Below are positions 1 through 7,787 of a stretch of DNA of 14,112 nucleotides, piece after piece. The position numbers and the translations under genes are program-made. The notes beneath the pieces are model-generated. The model saw nothing but the letters and a program-made list of their open reading frames with translations, was not told the origin of the DNA and did not search any database. Every line of letters starts with the position of its first letter. Position 1 is the first letter of the stretch. Source of the DNA: Streptomyces lilacinus (GTDB taxonomy: Bacteria; Actinomycetota; Actinomycetes; Streptomycetales; Streptomycetaceae); contig KL569389.1 in assembly GCA_000715685.1 (NCBI GenBank), forward strand, positions 491-14,602. Direction: 5' to 3'.

Positions 1-2054
1 GGGTCGGCCGCGGCCAGCGTGAGGAAGCCGGACCGCACCCGCTGATGGAACTCCGCCGGCTCCGACTCCAGCCGGTCCGGCGCTTCCGTGAACCGTTCAC
101 GTGCCGTCTCCGGCGAAACATCCAACAGCACCGTCAGATGCGGAACGAGCCCGTCCGTGGCCCACCGCGAGATCCGGGCGATCTCGGTCGGCGAGAGGTC
201 CCGCCCAGCGCCCTGATAGGCGACGGACGAGTCGATGTAGCGGTCCGTGATGACGACCGCGCCGCGCTCGAGGGCGGGCCGTACGACGGAGTCGACGTGC
301 TCGGCGCGGTCGGCGGCGTAGAGCAGCGCCTCCGCGCGGTCGGACAGCCCGGCCGACGAGACGTCCAGCAGGATCGCGCGCAGCCGCTTGCCGATGGGCG
401 TCGCACCCGGCTCGCGGGTGACGACGACCTCGTGGCCCTTGGCCCGGATCCACTCGGCGATGGCCCGGACCTGCGTGGACTTGCCGGCGCCGTCGCCGCC
501 CTCGAAGGCGATGAAGAAGCCGGTGGGGGCCGCGCCCTCCGTCGGGTCGCCGCCGCGCAGCACGTCCATCAGGTCGCGGTGGAAGGGCACGCCGTGCCGG
601 TCGTCGGTCCGGCCCAGGACGAGCGCGCCGACGGGCAGCAGCAGCGCCCCGACGAGCATCAGCGTGAACGCCGCGCCGCCGTGCGCGAAGACGAAGCTCC
701 CGGACTGCAGCCGGTGCGGGCCGATGGCGGCGGCGAGCACGGGCGCGGCGACCGCGCCCAGCGCGACCGTGACCCGGACGGCGGCGTGCAGATGGTCGGT
801 GGTGCGGGCCCGGCGGGCCTCCTCGGTCTCCTGGTCCAGCAGGGCGTGCCCGGTGTGGGCGACGACGCCGGCGGACACGCCGGCCAGCAGCACCAGGAGC
901 AGCACCGTCGTCGGGTCCGGCACCAGGCCGGCCGCGAGCAGCGCGGCACCGGTCAGGGCGAGCGCCAGCGCGAGCAGGCGGCGCCGGGAGAAGCCGGGGA
1001 GCACCCCGCGGGCGGCGCGGATGCCGATGACCGGCCCGCCGCTCAGCGCGAGGACGAGCAGGGCGAAGGCGACCGGCCCGCCGTCGAGGTCCACCGCCTG
1101 CAGCGCGGCGACACCGACGCCGGCCGCGATCGCGCCCGCGACGGCCGCGCAGGCCAGCACGAGCACGGGGATCGCGCCCGTACGGCCCTTGTCGACCGCG
1201 CCCTGAACGGTCTTGGGGCGGCGCAGGCCCTCCAGCGGGGAGCGCACGCGCGGCGCCTTGGCGCCCTCGGGCAGGTCGGGCAGCGGGAAGCGGTGGAGGA
1301 TCAGGCCGGACGTCGCGAAGAGCGCTGCGGCGAAGTAGGAGCCGAGGGCGGCCTGGTGCAGGTGGAACCAGTTGATCCCCGCGCCCAGCAGGTTGCCGAT
1401 CAGCGTGATGGCGACGAGGGCGGCCGCCCCGACGGGCAGGGAGACGAACGTCGTGCGCAGGGACAGGCGCCGCACCGCGTCGTAGTGGTCCGGCAGCGGC
1501 CGCACGGCCGCGTCCTCGGGCGCCGCCGCGGGCAGCAGGGCCGGTACGGCGCCGTCCTTGGCGACGGTCCAGACGCGCTCGGCGGCGCCGGTGACGAAGG
1601 CGGTGACCAGCAGACAGACGAGGGCTTTGGCGCCGGCCCAGTCGATCCAGGTGGGCGCGACGGCGAGCAGCGCGAGCCGCACCCCGTCGGCGCCGATCAT
1701 CGTCCAGCGGCGGTCGAGCGGACCGGCCGGGGCGAAGAGCGAGGCCAGCGGGCCCAGCAGGACCGCGCCGGCGAGCAGGGTGGCCAGCAGTCGCGCGCCG
1801 ATGACGGCGGCGACCGCGAGGGCGGCACCCCGGTAACCGCCGCCGAAGGACCCCGTCGCGACGGCCGCCTGCAGCGCCAGCAGCAGCAGGACGAGGAGGG
1901 CGACACTGTCCCCGACACCCCCTGCGAACTGGGCGTTCCACAGTCGCCGCAGCGGACGGAAGCGCAGCAGGGCGCGTACGGCACGCTCGCGGGAGTCCAC
2001 GGCCAGTGCTCCGGATGTGGGGGTTTCCACGGGTGGCTGCTCGGCTCGCGTCAT
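1..2054 (-). CDS. tmk: dTMP kinase fused to an N-terminal MFS-like membrane domain (3' end outside window)
   Basis: The C-terminal part is thymidylate kinase, which phosphorylates dTMP to dTDP for dTTP synthesis. It has a P-loop GGDGAGKS (residues 519-526), a TREPG segment and a DRY-x-x-S-x-A-Y-Q motif starting at Asp604 that binds dTMP. Residues from about 35 to 510 form roughly twelve hydrophobic segments resembling a major facilitator domain, so the kinase is probably tethered to the inner face of the membrane. An ordinary Tmk is about 210 residues and lacks this extension; the architecture is known from streptomycete homologues. The ATG at 2054 was chosen because an in-frame TAG lies four codons upstream. 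No Shine-Dalgarno is visible, but TAGGCT lies 6 nt upstream, which suggests a leaderless message. 684 codons are visible and the C-terminus is off the left edge. The kinase call is firm; what the membrane domain transports, if anything, is unknown. Confidence 0.93.
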   Translation of the reverse strand, partial: MTRAEQPPVETPTSGALAVDSRERAVRALLRFRPLRRLWNAQFAGGVGDSVALLVLLLLALQAAVATGSFGGGYRGAALAVAAVIGARLLATLLAGAVLLGPLASLFAPAGPLDRRWTMIGADGVRLALLAVAPTWIDWAGAKALVCLLVTAFVTGAAERVWTVAKDGAVPALLPAAAPEDAAVRPLPDHYDAVRRLSLRTTFVSLPVGAAALVAITLIGNLLGAGINWFHLHQAALGSYFAAALFATSGLILHRFPLPDLPEGAKAPRVRSPLEGLRRPKTVQGAVDKGRTGAIPVLVLACAAVAGAIAAGVGVAALQAVDLDGGPVAFALLVLALSGGPVIGIRAARGVLPGFSRRRLLALALALTGAALLAAGLVPDPTTVLLLVLLAGVSAGVVAHTGHALLDQETEEARRARTTDHLHAAVRVTVALGAVAAPVLAAAIGPHRLQSGSFVFAHGGAAFTLMLVGALLLPVGALVLGRTDDRHGVPFHRDLMDVLRGGDPTEGAAPTGFFIAFEGGDGAGKSTQVRAIAEWIRAKGHEVVVTREPGATPIGKRLRAILLDVSSAGLSDRAEALLYAADRAEHVDSVVRPALERGAVVITDRYIDSSVAYQGAGRDLSPTEIARISRWATDGLVPHLTVLLDVSPETARERFTEAPDRLESEPAEFHQRVRSGFLTLAAAD

Positions 2055-2060
2055 CCTGCC

Positions 2061-2066
2061 AGCCTA
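2061..2066 (-). promoter_or_regulatory. candidate -10 box for a leaderless tmk transcript
   Basis: On the minus strand TAGGCT (form TAnnnT) ends 6 nt before the tmk ATG, so transcription would begin at or next to the A of the start codon. A TTGACG at 2089-2094 lies upstream, but the 22-nt spacing is too long for a classical -35 partner. The absence of a ribosome-binding site fits a leaderless mRNA. Inferred from sequence only. Confidence 0.4.
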
Positions 2067-2151
2067 TCCGGAGTGCCCGGATAACGACCGTCAATACGAA
2101 CACATGCGCGAACGCTCGGCCGGTTGGACGAGAGCGGACGAAAACGACAAA

Positions 2152-2183
2152 GGGGTGACGCACCGAATCCGGTGCGTCACCCC
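2152..2183 (-). terminator. Rho-independent terminator of topA
   Basis: Perfect 14-bp inverted repeat: arms 2152-2165 and 2170-2183, 4-nt loop at 2166-2169. On the minus strand it starts 35 nt after the topA stop codon and is followed by TTTGTCGTTTTCG, a T-rich tract. This separates topA transcription from tmk. Confidence 0.9.
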
Positions 2184-2218
2184 CGACCCACGCGTCACGC
2201 GGGCCGCCGTCTCATTCG

Positions 2219-5077
2219 CTACTCCGCGTCCGCCGCCTCGGCGGCGCCGGCGGTCGCGGCGGCCGTCGTCTTCTTGGCCGTCGTCTTCTTCGCCGCGGCG
2301 GTCTTCTTCGTCGCGGTCGTCTTCTTGGCGGCCGTCTTCTTGGCCGCGGCGGTCTTCTTCGCCGGGGCCTTCTTGGCGGTCGCCTTCTTCGCGGGCGCCT
2401 TCTTGGCCGTCTTCTTCGCCGGGCCCTTGGCGCGCTTCTCCGCCAGCAGCTCGTAGCCGCGCTCCGGCGTGATCGTCTCGACGTCGTCGTCCCGGCGCAG
2501 CGTCGCGTTCGTCTCGCCGTCGGTGACGTACGGGCCGAAGCGGCCGTCCTTGACCACGACCGGACGCTCGCTGACCGGGTCGGTGCCCAGCTCCTTCAGC
2601 GGCGGCTTGGCCGCGGCCCGCCCGCGCTGCTTGGGCTGCGCGTAGATCGCGAGGGCCTCGTCCAGCGTGATGCTGAAGAGCTGGTCCTCGGTCTCGAGGG
2701 ACCGCGAGTCCGTGCCCTTCTTCAGGTACGGGCCGTAGCGGCCGTTCTGCGCGGTGATCTCCACGCCCTCGGCGTCCTTGCCGACGACGCGCGGCAGCGA
2801 CATCAGCTTGAGCGCGTCCTCCAGCGTCACCGTGTCGAGGGACATCGACTTGAAGAGCGACGCCGTCCGCGGCTTGATCGCGTTCTTGCCGGTCTTCGGG
2901 GTGCCCTCGGGGAGGACCTCGGTGACGTACGGGCCGTAGCGGCCGTCCCGGGCGACGATCTGGCGACCGGTCTCCGGGTCGGTGCCCAGCTCGAAGTCGC
3001 CGCTCGGCTTGGCGAGCAGCTCCTCGGCGTACTCCACGGTCAGCTCGTCCGGCGCCAGATCGCCCGGCACGTCGGCGCGCTGGTGCCCCTCGGCGTCCTT
3101 CTCGCCGCGCTCCACGTACGGGCCGTAGCGACCGACGCGCAGCACGATGCCCTCGCCCACCGGGAACGACGACACCTCGCGGGCGTCGATCGCGCCCAGG
3201 TCGGTGACCAGCTCCTTCAGGCCGCCGAGGTGGTCGCCGTCGCCGTTGCCCGCGTCGGCGGCTCCGCCCTCGGGGCCCTCGCCGAAGTAGAACCGGCGCA
3301 GCCACGGCACGGCCTGGGCCTCGCCGCGGGCGATGCGGTCGAGGTCCTCCTCCATGGAGGCGGTGAAGTCGTAGTCGACCAGCCGGCCGAAGTGCTTCTC
3401 CAGCAGGTTGACGACGGCGAAGCTCAGGAAGGACGGCACGAGGGCCGTGCCCTTCTTGAAGACGTAGCCGCGGTCGAGGATCGTGCCGATGATCGACGCG
3501 TAGGTCGACGGGCGGCCGATCTCGCGCTCCTCCAGCTCCTTGACCAGCGAGGCCTCGGTGTAGCGGGCCGGGGGCTTGGTCGCGTGGCCGTCGGCGGTGA
3601 TCTCCTCGGCCGACAGCGCGTCGCCCTCGGAGACCTGCGGCAGCCGGCGCTCGCGGTCGTCGAGCTCGGCGTTCGGGTCGTCGGCGCCCTCGACGTAGGC
3701 CTTCATGAAGCCGTGGAAGGTGATCGTCTTGCCGGACGCGCTGAACTCGGCGTCCCGGCCGTCGGACGCCCGGCCGCCGATCTTCACGGTGACGGAGTTG
3801 CCCGTCGCGTCCTTCATCTGGGAGGCGACGGTCCGCTTCCAGATCAGCTCGTAGAGCCGGAACTGGTCGCCGGTCAGACCGGTCTCGGCGGGGGTGCGGA
3901 AACGATCACCCGAAGGGCGGATCGCCTCGTGCGCCTCCTGCGCGTTCTTGACCTTCCCGGCGTACGTGCGCGGCTTCTCCGGCAGGTAGTCGGCGCCGTA
4001 CAGCTGGGTGACCTGCGCCCGGGCGGCACCGATCGCCGTGTCGGAGAGGGTCGTGGAGTCCGTACGCATATAGGTGATGAAGCCGTTCTCGTACAGCTTC
4101 TGGGCCACCTGCATGGTCGCCTTCGCACCGAAGCCCAGCTTGCGCGAGGCCTCCTGCTGCAGCGTGGTCGTGCGGAACGGCGCGTAGGGCGAGCGGCGGT
4201 ACGGCTTGGACTCGACCGAGCGCACCGAGAAGGACGAGTCCGCGAGGGCGGCGGCGAGCGCGCGGGCGTTCGCCTCGTCCAGGTGCAGGACGGTCGAGGC
4301 GTCCTTGAGCTGCCCGTTCGCACCGAAGTCGCGGCCCTGGGCGACGCGCCGGCCGTCGACGGCGGCGAGGCGGGCGGTGATGGTGCCCGGGTCGCCGGCG
4401 TCGCCGCCGCGGCCCGTGCCGAAGACACCGGTGAGGTCCCAGTACTCGGCGGAGCGGAAGGCGATGCGCTCGCGCTCCCGCTCGACGACGAGACGGGTGG
4501 CCACCGACTGCACCCGGCCGGCCGACAGCCGCGGCATGACCTTCTTCCACAGGACCGGCGAGACCTCGTAGCCGTAGAGGCGGTCGAGGATGCGGCGGGT
4601 CTCCTGGGCGTCGACGAGCTTCTTGTTCAGCTCGCGCGGGTTGGCCACGGCGGCCTGGATCGCGTCCTTGGTGATCTCATGGAAGACCATCCGGCGGACC
4701 GGGACCTTGGGCTTGAGGACTTCCTGCAGGTGCCAGGCGATGGCCTCGCCCTCGCGGTCCTCATCGGTGGCGAGGAAGAGCTCGTCCGACTCGGCCAGCA
4801 GCCCCTTGAGCTTCTTGACCTGGTCCTTCTTGTCGGCGTTGACGACGTAGATGGGCTGGAAGTCCTTGTCCACGTTCACGCCGAGGCGGGCCCAGGGCTC
4901 ACCCTTGTACTTCGCCGGGACCTCGGCGGCCCCGTTCGGCAGGTCACGGATGTGCCCGACGCTCGCCTCGACGACGTATCCGGGGCCGAGGTAGCCCTTG
5001 ATCGTCTTCGCCTTGGCAGGCGACTCGACGATGACGAGTCGGCGGCCGCCCTGTGCGGTCTCGCTGGTCGGGGACAA
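2219..5077 (-). CDS. topA: DNA topoisomerase I
   Basis: Type IA topoisomerase that relaxes negative supercoils by breaking and rejoining one strand. From the chosen TTG start it is 952 residues. The Toprim domain has Glu18 in IVESPAKAK and the metal-binding DEDREGE at 105-111; the catalytic tyrosine is Tyr336 in FITYMRTDST. Four GR(Y/F)GPY repeats of the Toprim_Crpt type begin at residues 649, 712, 779 and 845, where many other bacterial enzymes carry zinc fingers; no zinc-finger cysteine clusters are present. The last about 68 residues are a Lys/Ala/Thr/Pro tail with ten KK pairs; such tails in actinobacterial TopA are known to aid DNA binding and processivity. The TTG start gives an N-terminus (MSPTSETAQGG) matching streptomycete TopA as I recall it, with GGAAGAAGAG just upstream; a GTG 24 nt further upstream is the alternative. 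A terminator follows, so it is probably transcribed alone. Confidence 0.97.
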   Translation of the reverse strand: MSPTSETAQGGRRLVIVESPAKAKTIKGYLGPGYVVEASVGHIRDLPNGAAEVPAKYKGEPWARLGVNVDKDFQPIYVVNADKKDQVKKLKGLLAESDELFLATDEDREGEAIAWHLQEVLKPKVPVRRMVFHEITKDAIQAAVANPRELNKKLVDAQETRRILDRLYGYEVSPVLWKKVMPRLSAGRVQSVATRLVVERERERIAFRSAEYWDLTGVFGTGRGGDAGDPGTITARLAAVDGRRVAQGRDFGANGQLKDASTVLHLDEANARALAAALADSSFSVRSVESKPYRRSPYAPFRTTTLQQEASRKLGFGAKATMQVAQKLYENGFITYMRTDSTTLSDTAIGAARAQVTQLYGADYLPEKPRTYAGKVKNAQEAHEAIRPSGDRFRTPAETGLTGDQFRLYELIWKRTVASQMKDATGNSVTVKIGGRASDGRDAEFSASGKTITFHGFMKAYVEGADDPNAELDDRERRLPQVSEGDALSAEEITADGHATKPPARYTEASLVKELEEREIGRPSTYASIIGTILDRGYVFKKGTALVPSFLSFAVVNLLEKHFGRLVDYDFTASMEEDLDRIARGEAQAVPWLRRFYFGEGPEGGAADAGNGDGDHLGGLKELVTDLGAIDAREVSSFPVGEGIVLRVGRYGPYVERGEKDAEGHQRADVPGDLAPDELTVEYAEELLAKPSGDFELGTDPETGRQIVARDGRYGPYVTEVLPEGTPKTGKNAIKPRTASLFKSMSLDTVTLEDALKLMSLPRVVGKDAEGVEITAQNGRYGPYLKKGTDSRSLETEDQLFSITLDEALAIYAQPKQRGRAAAKPPLKELGTDPVSERPVVVKDGRFGPYVTDGETNATLRRDDDVETITPERGYELLAEKRAKGPAKKTAKKAPAKKATAKKAPAKKTAAAKKTAAKKTTATKKTAAAKKTTAKKTTAAATAGAAEAADAE

Positions 5078-5169
5078 CTTCGCTCTTCTTCCGGTCGACA
5101 CTCGGTGTGGGCGTTTCAAGTGTGGGCGATGCGTGACGCTGCGGAGTGTGACGGTACATCCCGCCCCCG

Positions 5170-5175
5170 TGTCAA
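5170..5175 (-). promoter_or_regulatory. possible -35 element of topA promoter
   Basis: Perfect TTGACA on the minus strand, rare in such GC-rich DNA. The only -10-like hexamer is CACACT (5145-5150) after a 19-nt spacer, so the assignment is weak. A transcript from here would have a leader of about 60 nt. Confidence 0.35.
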
Positions 5176-5407
5176 ACGGAAAAAGCCCGCAACGCCACTC
5201 GAACGGTAACCCGACAAGCGTCCTGTCTGCCGCCCGGACCGTCACACCACTGCCCGGAAGCCCTCCCGCGCCCCGGGCCCGGCCGGCCCGGACCCCTACC
5301 GGCGCCCGGGCCCCGCCTCCCTCACGACTCACCCGGCGCAGGCCTCGCACCCGGTCCGAACAAAGGGAGGGGAAAACATGACGCGAACACGACCCCTCTT
5401 TCTTCCC

Positions 5408-5455
5408 TCCTCACGAGTCACGGCGCCGGGCGTGTCCGGCCGCGACTCATGAGGA
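5408..5455 (-). terminator. hairpin terminator after the methyltransferase gene
   Basis: Arms 5408-5424 and 5439-5455 with a 14-nt loop. Read as minus-strand RNA all 17 positions pair, two as G-U wobbles; as plus-strand RNA these two become A-C mismatches, so the structure favours minus-strand transcripts. It begins 9 nt after the stop codon at 5465. No U tract follows, as is common in Streptomyces. Confidence 0.75.
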
Positions 5456-5464
5456 CGGGTGTCG

Positions 5465-7003
5465 TCAGTCGGTGACCGGCGTGAGGAAGCCCTGCTCGAC
5501 CAGCATCCGGATCGCCTCCGGCGTGCGGTCGCGCAGCAGCACCGGGTCCTCCCCGACCAGCTGCGCGATCGCGTCCAGGATCCGGCCCGCGGGCAGGGTC
5601 CCGTCGCACACGCCGGCGAAGCCCGCGCCCACCGTGTCCACCTTGGTGGCCCGGCGCATGCCCCGGTTCTGCCGCAGCACGACGTGCTCGGGGTCCTCGG
5701 CGCCCGGCAGCCCGACCTGCTCCTGGACCACCTCGTCGGCCAGCCGGAAGTGGGTGCCGAGAAGAGCGGCGTCGTCGTGCGTCCGCAGGAAGTCCTGGCG
5801 CTCGAAATGACCCCGTACGGCCGGGCCCAGCGGCTGCTCGACCGGGTGCGGCCACTCCTCCGCGATCACGGACGGCCGGTTCGAGCCGGTTTTGCGCAGC
5901 GTGATCCAGCCAAATCCGATGCCCCGGGTCTTCCGCGCCTCGAACTCCGCCAGCCACGCGTCGTACCGCGCCGCGTACTCCTCCGGCGTGGTGCGGTGGT
6001 CGCCGGCGTCGCGCAGCCACAGCTCGGCGTACTGCGCGACGTCCTGCACCTCGCGCTGGACGATCCACGCGTCGCAGCCGCTCGGCACCCACGAGGACAG
6101 CCGCTCGCGCCAGTCCTCGCCCTCGACGTGCTGCCAGTTGGCGAGCAGCTGGCAGTAGCCGCCGTCGTTGAGCCGGTCGGCCGACTGCTGGACCAGCGTG
6201 CGACACAGCTCGTCGCCGCCCATGCCGCCGTCGCGGTAGGTCAGCCGCGCGCCCGGGGAGATGACGAAGGGCGGGTTGGAGACGATCAGGTCGAAGGTCT
6301 CCCCGGCGACCGGCTCGAAGAGCGGGCCCTGGCGCAGGTCGGCCTCCGGCGCGCCGGAGAGTGCGAGTGTGAGCCGTGCGATGTGCAGCGCGCGCGGGTT
6401 CAGGTCGGTGGCCGTGACGCGGGTGGCGTGCTGGGCCGCGTGCAGTGCCTGGATGCCCGATCCGGTGCCGAGGTCGAGGGCGCTCGCCACGGGCGTGCGG
6501 ACCGTGATCCCGGCGAGGGTGGTGGAGGCACCGCCGACGCCGAGGACGAGCTCGGAGCGGTCCACGCCGCCCGGGCCCGCGCCGATCCCGCCCGCGCCGC
6601 CCACGGCGCAGCCGAGGTCGGAGACGATCCACCAGTCCTGACCCTCGGGCCCGCCGTACGGGCGGACGTCGACGCTCGCCCGCACCGTGCCGCCGTCCGG
6701 GGCGTCGGGCACGAGCCAGCCGTCCGCCAGGCAGTCGTCCACGGGGAGCGCCGCGGCGGCGCGGGCCCGGTCGACGGGCTGCTGCAGCAGGAAGAGCCGG
6801 ATCAGCGTCTCGAGCGGGCTGTCGCCGCGGGTGGCGCGCAGGGCGGGGACGGTCTCGCTGCGGGCGAGCGCGGCGTAGGCGGGGGCGCCGAGCAGCTCGA
6901 GCAGGCCGTCGGCGGTGAAGGCGGCGGCGAGCAGGGCGTCGCGGAGCCGGTCGGTGCGCGCGGGGCCGGCGATGGGGAGGTGGGGCGTACTCACGCGACC
7001 CAT
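5465..7003 (-). CDS. class I SAM-dependent methyltransferase, N5-glutamine/HemK-like core
   Basis: 512 residues. The central part is a Rossmann-fold methyltransferase: SAM-binding motif LDLGTGSGIQ at about 177-185, acidic TDLNPRAL at about 199-206 and catalytic motif IVSNPPF ending at 246. NPPY/NPPF motifs occur in enzymes methylating amide or amino nitrogens (PrmC/HemK, RsmC, N6-adenine families). An N-terminal region of about 170 residues and a C-terminal region of about 200 residues flank this core, as in a family conserved in actinomycetes and usually annotated only as methyltransferase; the substrate is unknown. The start is uncertain: ATG at 7003 gives MGRVSTPHLP, but the GTG at 6994 (MSTPHLP) is equally plausible, and neither has a Shine-Dalgarno. 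Own terminator immediately downstream, so probably monocistronic. Confidence 0.88.
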   Translation of the reverse strand: MGRVSTPHLPIAGPARTDRLRDALLAAAFTADGLLELLGAPAYAALARSETVPALRATRGDSPLETLIRLFLLQQPVDRARAAAALPVDDCLADGWLVPDAPDGGTVRASVDVRPYGGPEGQDWWIVSDLGCAVGGAGGIGAGPGGVDRSELVLGVGGASTTLAGITVRTPVASALDLGTGSGIQALHAAQHATRVTATDLNPRALHIARLTLALSGAPEADLRQGPLFEPVAGETFDLIVSNPPFVISPGARLTYRDGGMGGDELCRTLVQQSADRLNDGGYCQLLANWQHVEGEDWRERLSSWVPSGCDAWIVQREVQDVAQYAELWLRDAGDHRTTPEEYAARYDAWLAEFEARKTRGIGFGWITLRKTGSNRPSVIAEEWPHPVEQPLGPAVRGHFERQDFLRTHDDAALLGTHFRLADEVVQEQVGLPGAEDPEHVVLRQNRGMRRATKVDTVGAGFAGVCDGTLPAGRILDAIAQLVGEDPVLLRDRTPEAIRMLVEQGFLTPVTD

Positions 7004-7076
7004 TGTCGCGGGCGCCGACGAGAAATCGCGAAAGCCCGGCGCCGCGCCCGCAGGGGCACGACACCGGGCGGGGCCA

Positions 7077-7095
7077 ACCCCGGCCGGGCCGGGGT
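7077..7095 (-). terminator. possible terminator after the lipoprotein gene
   Basis: ACCCCGGCC and its exact complement GGCCGGGGT flank a single G; as RNA a 7-bp stem with 5-nt loop would form. It lies about 108 nt after the lipoprotein stop on the minus strand and has no U tract. Weak evidence. Confidence 0.35.
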
Positions 7096-7121
7096 CACTT
7101 CCCGAGGAGAAGCCGGAGGCC

Positions 7122-7211
7122 GTGCGCGGCTGTGTCTTCCCCGCCGCGCGCGCGGCTGCGCCTTGGCCCGCCGCGCGCGGCTGCGCCTTCTCCGTCGTCC
7201 GGCTACGCCTT
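7122..7211. repeat. imperfect direct repeats at the 3' end of the lipoprotein gene
   Basis: The 17-bp sequence GCGCGCGGCTGCGCCTT occurs exactly at 7148-7164 and 7173-7189. A third copy with three mismatches is at 7122-7138 and a fourth with four mismatches at 7195-7211. Spacing between starts is 26, 25 and 22 bp. The fourth copy includes the stop codon of the lipoprotein gene; read on the minus strand the core is AAGGCG(T/C)AGCCG, with the stop TAG replaced by CAG (CAC AG context in the outermost) in the downstream copies. The two perfect copies also contain 12-bp GC palindromes. Confidence 0.7.
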
Positions 7212-7772
7212 CTTCGTCGGCGTCCCGGTGGTCGCCTGGCAGCTCGGCTGCTTCGCCATGGCCTTGCCCACGTCGCCGGACTGCAGCTTCTTCAGCGCGT
7301 CGCTGCTCTGGTCCTTGAGCTTGCCCATGTCCACGGCGATGCCCTTGAGGCCGTCGGCGAACTTGGACTTGTCGCCGGTGTCCAGCCCGTCGATCCGCTT
7401 CTTCAGCCCGCCGTAGGCCAGGGAGAGGTCGTTGAGCGCCTTGACGGCGTTCTTCTGACTGGTCTCGCCGTCCTTGACGGGCGGCGGGCCCGCGCTGTCG
7501 ACGGAGGCGGCGAGCGCCTTGTAGGCGTCGACGTTGGCCTGGAACGCGACCGAGTCGGTCTGCTGGATCTTCTTCGAGTCCTCCTCGTTCAGGACGGACG
7601 CGATGGAGGCGTTGGCGTCGGTGATCTTCTTCACCTGGGGCTGCATCTGGTCGCAGGCCGTCTTCGCCCAGGCGTCCAGCTTCTTTCCGCTGTCGTCGCC
7701 ACCGCCGCAGCCCGTCAGCGCCAGGACAAGTGCCGCCCCGCCGGACAGTGCAGCCACAAGCTTCTTGTTCAC
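7203..7772 (-). CDS. small secreted lipoprotein of unknown function
   Basis: 189 residues. The N-terminus MNKKLVAALSGGAALVLALTGC is a signal peptide with lipobox LTGC, acylated Cys at residue 22, so the mature protein would be anchored on the outer face of the membrane. The rest is hydrophilic, rich in Lys, Asp, Ala and Gln, with no catalytic motif I recognise; repeated K/D-rich amphipathic stretches suggest a helical bundle. Two further Cys (residue 40, and near the C-terminus in QPSCQATTG) could form a disulphide. The GTG start is supported by GAAGGGA ending 8 nt upstream. It lies downstream of hppA in the same direction, but a large hairpin intervenes, so separate transcription is likely. 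Function is unknown; calling it part of the pyrophosphatase system would be speculation. Confidence 0.88.
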   Translation of the reverse strand: MNKKLVAALSGGAALVLALTGCGGGDDSGKKLDAWAKTACDQMQPQVKKITDANASIASVLNEEDSKKIQQTDSVAFQANVDAYKALAASVDSAGPPPVKDGETSQKNAVKALNDLSLAYGGLKKRIDGLDTGDKSKFADGLKGIAVDMGKLKDQSSDALKKLQSGDVGKAMAKQPSCQATTGTPTKKA

Positions 7773-7780
7773 CGGATTGG

Positions 7781-7787
7781 TCCCTTC
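7781..7787 (-). promoter_or_regulatory. ribosome binding site of the lipoprotein gene
   Basis: GAAGGGA on the minus strand, 8 nt before the GTG at 7772. It fixes the GTG as start and places the signal peptide at the N-terminus. Confidence 0.75.

Larger units (their letters stand above)
5078..5464. other. 387-bp intergenic region upstream of topA, no gene seen
   Basis: No convincing coding sequence; an upstream in-frame extension of topA is open only because of high GC. The right end holds the terminator of the methyltransferase gene. The left part should contain the topA promoter: a consensus -35 hexamer TTGACA lies on the minus strand at 5170-5175, about 93 nt before the TTG start, but no good TAnnnT -10 lies 16-18 nt downstream (CACACT at 19 nt is the nearest). 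topA promoters in Streptomyces are known to respond to supercoiling, which would suit unusual spacing. The middle (about 5220-5340) is GC-rich with no clear signal. Confidence 0.6.

Noticed and set aside
45..2084. 679-residue plus-strand open frame opposite tmk
   Set aside because: Composition Arg/Gly/Gln/Asp-rich and no domain; tmk motifs are on the minus strand.
3083..5209. 708-residue plus-strand open frame opposite topA
   Set aside because: Antisense shadow with Leu/Val/Gly-biased composition; topA catalytic motifs lie on the minus strand.
5078..5350. N-terminal extension of topA to an upstream ATG at 5350
   Set aside because: The added residues are Arg/Gly-rich, unlike any Toprim N-terminus, and would cover the likely promoter.
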